A stretch of DNA of 64,000 nt, from assembly GCA_963733905.1 (NCBI GenBank), contig CAVTEU010000011.1:49779-113778 (forward strand), given 5' to 3'. The notes below the pieces were generated by a model. The model was given only the letters and a program-made list of their open reading frames with translations, had not been told where the DNA came from and did no database searches. How positions within the stretch are numbered: the first letter of the stretch is position 1; each line of letters begins with the position of its first letter. Below are positions 56,729 to 64,000 of the stretch, piece after piece. Made by a program: the position numbers and the translations under genes. This stretch comes from DATADW01 sp963733905. GTDB lineage: Bacteria > Actinomycetota > Acidimicrobiia > Spongiisociales > DATADW01.

Positions 56729-56845
56729 CCGTGGGAACCCGCCGCCGCCTCCAGTTCGTTCTATCCGAGTCCCACATCATGAGTTCGGGGTTCGCGCACC
56801 GCTCCGGGTAGACTCGGGCGCAGCCGAGGAGGCCATTCCATCCCC

Positions 56846-57355
56846 ATGACGTCGTCGGCGCGGCGTGTCCGCCGCATCATCCGCAAGATCGACCCTTGGA
56901 CCGTTCTCAAGGTCTCGTTCGTATTCCAAGCAGTCGTCGCCCTGGCGCTTGTGCTGGGTGCCGTGATCCTGTGGTCGGTCGTGACCGCCCGTGGCATCCC
57001 CCAGGAGATCGATGGGCTGCTCCAACAGCTCCGTCTCATCAACGAGGGCGAGACACTCTTCCAGAGCGGCGAGGAGTACTTCCGCCTGGTCGTGTTTCTC
57101 GCAGTCGTGGGAACGGTGGTGATGACCGGGGTCACCACGCTGGCGGCGGTCATGTACAACCTCATCGCCGACGTCGTCGGTGGCGTCGAGGTGGTCGTGC
57201 TGGAGGAGACGCTCAACGTCCCCGTCGCCGCGCCACGGCCCGTCCCCCAGCGTCAAGCCGCACCGGCGACGCCGACGCCCCAGCCCCGAGCCGCAACCGC
57301 GGAGAGACGCGAGTTAGCCGACCTTCCCAGTCAGTCGGGCTGGCGCGCCGGCTGA
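56846..57355 (+). CDS. DUF3566 membrane protein downstream of gyrA
   Basis: A 169-residue protein with the DUF3566 core: RRIIRKIDPWTVLKVSFVFQ, a TM helix ALALVLGAVILWSVVTARGI, FRLVVFLAVVGTVVMTGVTT (second helix) and MYNLIADVVGGVEVVVLEE. The tail is Pro/Ala-rich. Its position after gyrA matches mycobacterial Rv0007. Function unknown; suspected link to cell division or wall. Tail overlaps the convergent gene by about 42 bases. Confidence 0.9.
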   Translation: MTSSARRVRRIIRKIDPWTVLKVSFVFQAVVALALVLGAVILWSVVTARGIPQEIDGLLQQLRLINEGETLFQSGEEYFRLVVFLAVVGTVVMTGVTTLAAVMYNLIADVVGGVEVVVLEETLNVPVAAPRPVPQRQAAPATPTPQPRAATAERRELADLPSQSGWRAG

Positions 57356-58023
57356 GCATCGGCGGGTGATACCCGCGAGGCCGGGGGAGGCGACCACGAT
57401 CCCACGGCGGCGGGCACCCTCGATCAACGCACGCCAGAAGGCCGGACTTCCCCAAGCTCCCGTCTCGACCACGGCCATGGCGGCTGCTGCCAGCGTCACC
57501 CCGCGCAGGAATTCGACATGCTCGACGACCGCCACCCGCCGGCCGGTCCCTCTCCGTTGACCGACAGCGAAAGCCCGATCCAGGGCTCTGGGGCGCCGGG
57601 CGCCAGCATGTAGTCGCCGGGGGGCGCCTCCTCGGGCTTCTCGATGGGACCTGCCAATAGGGCTCCGACCGGGTCGGGGAAACGAACCCGGGTCCCGGCG
57701 GTAAGGGGGGATCCCGGCTCGGTCCAAGCTCCCGTCGACACAGATGCCGTGTCCCGGCGACGGTCCTCGCCAGGGCAGCGAGAAGCCACAACTCCGGGTG
57801 TGGCCGTTGCGATCAGCGGGATCGGGATGGAGCCGAGCCCGGGGTCGGTGTCGAGCACCAGGATGTCCCAACCATCCTCGGAGGCTGCTGCCTGCAGGCG
57901 TCCCCCCGCCGTGTGGGAAGGCTGGGTCCCGAGCACCCCAACCACTTCGACGCTCGGGTCGGCGAGGAGGACGTGTACCGCCCGGCGCCCCACGTCCCCT
58001 GTGGGGCGGACCGCCACCCTCAA
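57314..58023 (-). CDS. Hypothetical Rossmann-like protein (frameshifted)
   Basis: About 236 residues. TTG 58023 starts LRVAVRPTGDVGRRAVHVLL then ADPSVEVVGVLGTQPSH, a dinucleotide-fold-like strand and G-x-x-G turn; later VVEHVEFLRGVTLAAAAMAV, and GSPAFWRALIEGARRRGIVV. A shift near 57555 joins the halves. It is translationally coupled to the small membrane gene upstream (TTGA). I do not recognise the family. Confidence 0.6.
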
Positions 58024-58169
58024 CCGGAACCCCCTCCATCCAGCGGGTCAACCGCTCGCCATCCATCGTTCCGATCGGGGGCGGGTGCTGCGGCGATGGT
58101 TCGCCAGCGACCAACGACGACCGCAAGGGTCAGGGCCGCCGCCGCGATCAGCAATCTGCGCAAATTCAC
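58020..58169 (-). CDS. Small single-helix membrane protein
   Basis: A 49-residue predicted protein: RRLLIAAAALTLAVVVG helix followed by a polar tail WRAVDPLDGGGSG. GTG 58169 start has only a weak GAG upstream. Its stop overlaps the TTG start of the next gene, which supports it being real. Function unknown. Confidence 0.5.
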   Translation of the reverse strand: MNLRRLLIAAAALTLAVVVGRWRTIAAAPAPDRNDGWRAVDPLDGGGSG

Positions 58170-58239
58170 CTCGGGGAGTGTACGGCTCGAGGACCTTGCA
58201 CCGGCCCGTCGCATTACGCTGGCACGGCCCGGGACAATC

Positions 58240-58365
58240 CCGGGCACTCCGGCGGTCTTTCCCACGGGGGAGGGCGCAAGAGCGAAGCCGGTTGGAATCC
58301 GGCGCTGTCCCGCAACTGTGATGCCCCAGACTTGGGGACGAGCCAGGTCGCCTGCCACCGGAGTC
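58240..58365 (+). promoter_or_regulatory. Cobalamin riboswitch
   Basis: An adenosylcobalamin-type aptamer upstream of btuF. Recognisable pieces: GCGAAGCCGGTTGGAATCC with the conserved receptor core, GGCGCTGTCCCGCAACTGTG, and GAGCCAGGTCGCCTGCC (B12 box region). Expected to lower expression of the transporter genes when B12 is plentiful. Boundaries approximate. Confidence 0.88.
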
Positions 58366-58444
58366 CATGACGTGCTCTCGGTGGAAGGGCGTGTCGTGCC
58401 GGGTCACGACATCCAGCCGTCCGACGAGCGAAGGAGGACGGCGG

Positions 58445-59465
58445 ATGAAGAGATGGCTTTTCGCAACGGTGTCCCTGGCGATGCTCGTGGCGTGTTCCAC
58501 AGGTGACCCAACCGGCACCACGACGGGGGCGCAGCACGACGACCACGGCTACTCCGGCGCCTACGACCGCTGTGGCGACCTCCCTGCCGACGACTTCGGC
58601 GCCGGTCACGACGGTGGCGGCGGCCGGCTTTCCGGTGACAGTGTCGGTCGGCGGCCGCGACGTGGAAATCACAGAGCCTCCCGAGCGCATCGCGTCGCTT
58701 TCCGCCACCCACACCGAGGTGCTTTTCGCCTTGGGCGCCGCTGATCAGGTGGCTGCAGTCGACATGTTCTCCACCTCGCCTCCGGAGGCGTCCGAGAAGG
58801 AGCAGATCGACGCCTTCGAGCTCAACGTGGAAGCGGTGGCGGCGCTCGAGCCCGATCTGGTGATCCTCGCCTTCGACCCCGGCGATGCCGTCGCCGGACT
58901 CGAGGCGCTCGACATCCCGGTGCTCCTCTTCGACGCCCCGACCGACCTCGACGGGGCCTACGCCCAGTGGGAGGTCCTCGGTGCCGCCACCGGCCGGGTT
59001 GCAGAAGCGGCATCGCTGGTGGCGGAGACGAGCACCTCGATCGACCGAGCGGTGGAGGAGGTGCCCCCCGCGGAGCATCCAGCCACCTACTACTACGAGC
59101 TCGATCCGACGCTGTACACCGCCACCTCGGGAACCTTCATCGGCTCGCTGTTCTCCCGATTCGGGATGGAGAACATCGCCGACCCCGCCGACCCCGACGG
59201 GACCGGGTTCCCCCAGCTATCGCCCGAGGCGGTGATCGACGCCGATCCCGACCTGATCTACCTGGCCGACACCCAGTGCTGCCAGCAGGACGCTGCCGCC
59301 GTGGCGGAGCGCCCCGGGTGGGACACGCTCGGTGCAGTGGAACGGGGCGACATCGTCGAACTTCCCGACGATGTCGCCTCCCGCTGGGGACCGAGTGTCG
59401 TCGAGTTGGCCGAGATGATCGGTGCCTCGCTGGAGAGGCACCTGGAGCACGTCGCTGAGCGTTGA
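58445..59465 (+). CDS. btuF: Cobalamin ABC transporter substrate-binding lipoprotein (one frameshift)
   Basis: About 340 residues. Signal MKRWLFATVSLAMLVACS with lipobox, a Thr/Pro spacer, and a BtuF-like periplasmic binding fold: ITEPPERIASLSATHTEVLF, PPEASEKEQIDAFELNVEAV, LEPDLVILAFDPGDAVAGLE, YYELDPTLYTATSGTFIGSL and IYLADTQCCQQDAAAVAERP. Shift near 58512. AAGGAGG precedes the ATG at 58445. Substrate inferred from the riboswitch; iron-siderophore binders are similar in sequence. Confidence 0.88.
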
Positions 59466-59490
59466 CCCTGCGTCGGGACCTCGGGATGCC

Positions 59491-60516
59491 GTGATCCGGC
59501 CGGTGCGGCTGCCGTGGCAGGCGCTGGCGCTGGCGCTGCTGGTGCTGGCGGTGACCGTTCTCGCCGGACTGGTGCTGGGACCGGCAGCGCTTCCACCCGG
59601 AGATGTGATCCGTGAGCTTCTAGACGCCCTCCCGTTCGTCGACCTGGAGTCGTCGCTAGACGCCAGGCAGACAGCCATCCTCTGGGAATTGCGGGCACCT
59701 CGTGTCGTCCTCGGCGGTCTGGTTGGGGCCACCCTCGCCACCGCCGGTGCCGCCTACCAGGGCGTTTTCCGCAACCCTCTGGCCGACCCCTACGTGCTCG
59801 GTGTTGCCGCCGGGGCAGGACTCGGTGCCACCATCGCCCTCGTAGCCGACGCCGCTCCGGGGGTGGTGGCGCCCGCCGCCTTCTTTGGGGCGGTGGTGGC
59901 GGTGGTGCTGGCCACCTCGCTCGCCCGGACCGCCGGCGCCTCCCGGACGCCTGCGACGCTGATCCTCGCCGGGGTCGCCGTGGCCGCCTTTCTCACCGCG
60001 GTCCAGACCTTCCTCCAACAGCAGCGCTCCGACTCGATCCGCGAGGTCTACTCCTGGATCCTCGGGCGGCTGAGCACCGTCGGCTGGAACGAGGTGATCG
60101 GGGTGCTGCCTTACGCGGTGGTGACCGGATTGGCAATCGTGGTCGGTCGCCGGCTGCTCGACGTGCTGGCGGTCGGTGACCACGAGGCGGCAACCCTTGG
60201 GATCCGGCCAGGGCGGGTCAGGGTGGTGATGGTGGTGGCCGCGACCCTGGGGACCGCAGCCGTGGTGGCGGTGAGCGGGCTCATCGGGTTCGTCGGGTTT
60301 GTCGTGCCCCACGCCGTCCGGCTGCTGGTGGGGACGAGCTACCGGGTCATCGTTCCCCTCAGCCTGGTCCTCGGTGCTGCCTTCCTGATCCTGGCCGACC
60401 TGGCCGCTCGGACGGTGGTGGCACCGGGGGAGTTGCCCATCGGCGTCGTCACCGCCTTCATCGGGGCGCCGTTCTTCGCCTTGGTGCTGTGGTCGGGACG
60501 GGGGGGAGAGTTGTGA
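59491..60516 (+). CDS. btuC: Cobalamin ABC transporter permease
   Basis: About 341 residues with roughly ten TM helices, FecCD/BtuC family: ILWELRAPRVVLGGLVGATL, GAAYQGVFRNPLADPYVLGV, LILAGVAVAAFLTAVQTFLQ, YSWILGRLSTVGWNEVIGVL, GFVVPHAVRLLVGTSYRVIV and GELPIGVVTAFIGAPFFALV. Start set at GTG 59491; an ATG at 59422 would overlap btuF. Stop overlaps the btuD start (GTGA). Confidence 0.92.
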   Translation: MIRPVRLPWQALALALLVLAVTVLAGLVLGPAALPPGDVIRELLDALPFVDLESSLDARQTAILWELRAPRVVLGGLVGATLATAGAAYQGVFRNPLADPYVLGVAAGAGLGATIALVADAAPGVVAPAAFFGAVVAVVLATSLARTAGASRTPATLILAGVAVAAFLTAVQTFLQQQRSDSIREVYSWILGRLSTVGWNEVIGVLPYAVVTGLAIVVGRRLLDVLAVGDHEAATLGIRPGRVRVVMVVAATLGTAAVVAVSGLIGFVGFVVPHAVRLLVGTSYRVIVPLSLVLGAAFLILADLAARTVVAPGELPIGVVTAFIGAPFFALVLWSGRGGEL

Positions 60517-61315
60517 GCCCGGCGTTGGTTGCCGGCGGGGTGCGCGCCGGTTACGAGGACCGCGAGGTGCTCCACGGGGTTGATCTCGAGGTGATGGCGG
60601 GGGAGTGGGTGGTGGTGATAGGGCCCAATGGTTCGGGAAAGTCAACCCTGTTGCGTGTCATCGCAGGCACCCTCGACAGCAGTGGGTGAGGTGTCGGTCG
60701 ATGGGACCGCTCTCGGCGGATTGCCCCGACGGGCCGTGGCCAGGTTGGTGGCGATGGTCCCCCAGATCGCGGTGATCCCTCAGGGGATGAGGGTGCTCGA
60801 CTATGTCCTGTTGGGGCGGACGCCGTACCTGGCGCCGTGGGGCGCCGAGGGTCCCGAGGATGTGACCCTGGTGGAGCGGATCCTCGGGGATCTAGACCTC
60901 GACGGGTTTGGGGCGAGGGAGGTGGCGGCGCTCAGCGGTGGGGAGAGGCAGAGGGTGGTGCTCGCCAGGGCTCTCGCCCAGCAGGCGCGGGTGCTGCTGC
61001 TCGACGAACCGACCACCGCGCTCGATATCGGCCACCAGCAACAGGTCCTCGAACTGGTCGACCGGTTGCGCCAGGAGCGGGGGATTGCCGTCGTGGGGGC
61101 GATGCACGACCTGACGCTGGCAGGCCAGTTCGCTGATCGGCTGATGCTCCTCGTCGATGGTGCGGTTGTCGCCTGCCGGGAAACCCGCCGACGTCCTCGT
61201 CCCGCCGGTCCTCACCGAGCATTATCGAGCGAGGGTTGCCGTGATCGCCGGGCCCGACGGTGGACCGGTGGTGGTTCCGCTGCGCGACAGGGCATCTGGG
61301 AAGTCGAATGCGTAG
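60513..61315 (+). CDS. btuD: Cobalamin ABC transporter ATP-binding protein (two frameshifts)
   Basis: About 267 residues. Walker A VVVIGPNGSGKSTLLRVIAG, Q-loop VAMVPQIAVIPQGMRVLDYV, signature VAALSGGERQRVVLARALAQ, Walker B VLLLDEPTTALDIGHQQQVL and the switch His in VGAMHDLTLAGQFADRLMLL. After shifts near 60685 and 61175 it ends GPVVVPLRDRASGKSNA. Completes btuFCD. Confidence 0.9.
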
Positions 61316-61365
61316 GTTGGCCTCTCGAGGTGCCGAATCGGCCGAGCCACGGGTGACGGGCCGCA

Positions 61366-61503
61366 TCAGCGAGGTCGATAGACGTCGGCCCGATGGTCGA
61401 TGTCGACCACTCCTACGACCCGAGCAGCCTCGTCGATCTGATAGACGACCCGGGTAGGTGCCGATCCGAGCGGAGGATACAGCCCCGTCAGTTCACCGCG
61501 GAG
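61366..61503 (-). pseudogene. RelE/ParE-type toxin C-terminal remnant
   Basis: About 45 residues, ending LGSAPTRVVYQIDEAARVVG then VVDIDHRADVYRPR: the last strands of a RelE/ParE toxin, including the RVVYxID and H-R-x-D-V-Y-R pattern. The N-terminal half and any antitoxin gene are absent; upstream, the frame continues antisense-free into the end of the MBL gene. Likely a decayed toxin fragment. Confidence 0.65.
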
Positions 61504-62315
61504 TGCTGCTTTTCTTGGCGAGCTGCTGTTGTTGCCATTCATACACGCCGGGCAACCAATCCTTGCCGAACGTGGCTGATGGGCCGATCCGCGGGTCATC
61601 GGGAGCATGGTTGTCACGCAAGGCATGCACGTACGCTCGATCACGTTTGATCCGTGCACGTACCTGATCTGCTCCGCCGATGGACCCGTGACCGGGGATG
61701 AGGACATCAACGTCTTCCGCCACGCCCTCGAGCAGCCGCAGTCCAACGAGGTAGTCCTCGATGGATTCACGAGCATCCAGGTGCGGGAACGGAATCAGGA
61801 TGTACAAAAGCATGTCGCCAGCGACGAGAACGCCGCTCTCCTCGATCAACAGTGCCGCATGGCCCTGGGCATGCGCCGGATGCTCGATAATCCGGATTTC
61901 AGGGCCATCCCAAGGAATCTGTGCAGTTTCGGCAGGCAGACCGGTAATGAGGCCGAACAGGTCCAGCGGTATCTCGTCGGCGATTTCCGGCGGTAGCCCC
62001 TCGGCGACGCGGGCCTTCCAGTCCCACGGTCGACAACAGATCACGCATATATGCCGCGCAGCGGGCTGTACCGTAACGGGGCGCTTCGCCAAGGTCGGCG
62101 TGCCAGAGCACGTGATCCCAATCAGGATGCGTCGAGAAGCCTGCCGTGACGGGTTGGGCCAACCGCGAAGGTCGTTCACGAGGCAGGCCATTTCGTCGCC
62201 CGTTTATTCCGGGGTCGATGAGCAACACGCCGGCTCGGCCTTGCACGACAACGGCGTTGTTCTGGAGTAACTCGCTCTGGTGGATGAGCACGCCATCCGC
62301 GACCTGCTTCAGCAT
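61493..62315 (-). CDS. MBL-fold metallo-hydrolase (frameshifted)
   Basis: About 274 residues. MLKQVADGVLIHQSELLQNN, AGVLLIDPGI, the metal motif STHPDWDHVLWHADLGE (HPDWDH for HxHxDH), EIRIIEHPAHAQGHAALLIE, GVLVAGDMLLYILIPFPH and DVLIPGHGSIGGADQVRARI. Shifts near 62200, 62165 and 62025. Could be a glyoxalase-II or quorum-lactonase relative; substrate unknown. Divergent from the MocR-type gene, which may regulate it. Confidence 0.78.
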
Positions 62316-62395
62316 GGGACTCCTTCCGAATCGGGGTGGTGAGTGAGCATGCCAGGAGGATTTCCGGGGTTCATCACGCTGAACATACTGTCTGC

Positions 62396-62444
62396 AGTGG
62401 TCCAACTTGAAGGTCCACTTCGGAGATCTCTGAGTGGTCCATTT
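62396..62444. promoter_or_regulatory. Repeated AGTGGTCCA motifs in divergent promoter
   Basis: AGTGGTCCAACTT (62396-62408), the inverted GGTCCACT (62412-62419) and again AGTGGTCCATTT (62433-62444). Direct plus inverted repeats about 37 bases apart directly before the MocR-type gene fit operators of this regulator family. Confidence 0.6.
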
Positions 62445-62461
62445 CTCAGTATTCTGAGGAC

Positions 62462-63982
62462 ATGACGGTGGAATGGGCGCTCGGTGGCCCTGACATTCTG
62501 CTGACGCTGGACCGCAGTGCCGGTCCGATGAAAATTCAGATCCAAGATCAGTTGCGGGCGGCGATTCGGGCGAAACGGGTCGGCGCCGGAGAGCGCCTGC
62601 CGTCGACTCGACGTCTTGCCGAGCTCCTCGGCGTGGCTAGCGGCACCGTCGTCGACGTATATGAGCAGTTGCTGGCCGAAGGCTACGTCGAGTCGGCGGT
62701 CGGCTGAGGGGACACGTGTTGCCGCGATCCCGGCCGGATGGCCAGCCGGACAAGCGCCCCACGACGTCGCGATCCCGGCTTCACCCTCGTCGCACAAACC
62801 GGCCGAGGTCGACTTCGAGTACGGCATCCCCGATCTCGGCTCGGTGCCTTTGACCGCCTGGAGTTGGGCGTTGTCGGAGGCGACGAGGACCCTGCCGACT
62901 GCCGAGTTGGGTGACGAGGAGCTGGCTGGTTCGATGCACCTCCGAGAGGTTGTCACCGCGTACCACCGGCAGGCGTTCGGTCGGGGTGCGCCGTCGCCGA
63001 GGACGCTGTCATAGTGTCTGGATTTCGCCAGGGGCTGGGTTTCGTCCTCTCGACGTTGGCACAGTGCGGCATCCAGCAAATCACGCTAGAAGATCCCGGG
63101 CCCCACGAGCACGACGTCATCGCCCGCCGTGCGGGTCTGGACCCTATGCCAGTTCCCGTCGACGACCACGGACTGGACGTGGACCGCCTCCGCGGGACCG
63201 GGACCCGAGCGGTGCTGTTGACACCGGCTCACCAATGCCCCACCGGTGTCGCGCTCAGCCCGTTGCGGCGACGCGACCTGGTGGCTTGGGCGGACGAGGT
63301 CGACGGGGTGATCCTCGAGGACGACTACGACGCCGAGTTCCGATACGACCGTCAGCCGGTCGGCTCACTACAGGGCCTCAACTCGATCCGCGTGATCGCT
63401 CTGGGATCGGTCAGCAAGACGCCTGCGCTTCCCGCGATCCGGCTCGGCTGGGTGCTCGCGCCCACACAGTTCGTCGCGGGAATCGTCGAGGAGAAGAGGC
63501 TCAGCAGTCGCGGCGCGCCTGGCCTGGACCAGGAGGCGCTCGCGCTGCTCATGGAGACGGGCCGTTTCGACCGCCACTTGCGGCACGTTGCGTGAGGTCT
63601 ACCGCGCCCGCCGGGACATCCTGCGCAGCCGAGGTCGAACACGCCTTCGGGCCGGGTCGATTGCAGGGGCTGGCAGCCAGGTGTCATGCCCTGCTGCATC
63701 TGCCCAGACGGGACATCCGAGCGTGCCGTCGAGGCGACTGCGTCGACCATGGGCGTGCGTGTGAACGGGCTCGGCCACTATCGGTCCGTCGCCTCCAGTG
63801 CGGAAGTCGAACCCGAGTCACGCCCGCCCGCCCTCGTGCTCGGCTTCGGGAACATCGACGAAGCCCAGATCAGCAAGGGGATCCGCAAACTCGCGGAAGC
63901 TGTCCGACACCAAACCGAGAGCAAGATCGTTCAAGCCATCTCGGAGCCGGAGTCTACCCCGTATCTGATTAGCGACGGCTAA
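62462..63982 (+). CDS. MocR/PdxR family regulator: GntR HTH plus aminotransferase-like domain (several frameshifts)
   Basis: About 507 residues. Winged helix (MKIQIQDQLRAAIRAKRVGA, ERLPSTRRLAELLGVASGTV, VVDVYEQLLAEGYVE), then a class-I aminotransferase-like domain: SGFRQGLGFVLSTLAQCG, HQCPTGVALSPLRRRDLVAW, VILEDDYDAEFRYDRQPVGS, the PLP lysine in ALGSVSKTPALPAIRLGWVL, and VLGFGNIDEAQISKGIRKLA. Shifts near 62704, 63003, 63590 and 63670. Regulators of this type respond to PLP or an amino compound; target unknown. Confidence 0.82.
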
Positions 63983-64000
63983 AACGAATCCCCTCGTACC

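Noticed and set aside
56729..56845. Possible tRNA genes after gyrA, where some Actinobacteria have tRNA-Ile and tRNA-Ala
   Set aside because: No cloverleaf, anticodon stem or T-loop pattern can be drawn; the gap is too short for two tRNAs.

Overview
This 64 kb window is high-GC actinobacterial chromosome surrounding the replication origin. The run pcnA - (pseudokinase) - sigM - anti-sigma - trxB - trxA - cwlM-like - parB - parA - jag - yidC - yidD - rnpA - rpmH - dnaA - dnaN - recF - dciA(DUF721) - gyrB - gyrA - DUF3566 is the conserved actinobacterial origin neighbourhood. Gene content and protein style suggest an uncultured, Acidimicrobiia-like lineage, but no rRNA is present to confirm this. 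There are no transposases, tRNA or rRNA genes and no CRISPR array.

Layout. 1-8043: ssb and rpsF, lipoproteins, azlCD, pyrE, a membrane protein, nfo, purU, a VOC protein and a histidine phosphatase. 8148-14255: an accessory island with two different CHAT (caspase-like) proteases, a membrane protein with a DOMON/CBM9-like outer domain, and a lipase/esterase-type hydrolase, as two convergent operons sharing a palindromic terminator. 14317-25151: uppS family, AtuA family, hemolysin III, pepP, two alpha/beta hydrolases, an HD-GYP/LuxR regulator, an EEP protein and a GNAT. 25152-31991: arginine biosynthesis (argC-B-D and argR-G-H), each block preceded by the same 16-bp palindromic ARG box. 32040-37834: M1 peptidase, pcnA, a histone-deacetylase-like protein, a GNAT and a DegV protein. 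37871-57355: the origin block. 57314-61315: small genes, then a cobalamin riboswitch and btuFCD. 61366-63982: a RelE-type toxin remnant, an MBL-fold hydrolase and a divergent MocR-type regulator.

How the genes work together. The origin block joins replication initiation (DnaA, DnaN, RecF, DciA, gyrase), segregation (ParA, ParB, one parS), membrane protein insertion (YidC, YidD, Jag), redox (TrxA/TrxB) and cell-wall control (pseudokinase, CwlM-like protein). Two candidate DnaA-binding regions flank dnaA; the dnaA-dnaN gap has a DnaA-box / GC cluster / CTA-repeat order resembling a bacterial unwinding element. The CHAT island looks like a protease-effector conflict or cell-death module and is the best candidate for an undescribed system.

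Sequence quality. More than half of the recognisable genes, including essential ones (dnaN, gyrB, argG, argH, jag), are interrupted by one-base shifts that can be repaired by eye, while dnaA, gyrA, recF, parA, parB, trxB and yidC are open. This pattern points to residual indel errors in the assembly. Coordinates below give the whole repaired gene; apparent giant fusions caused by lost stops have been split.
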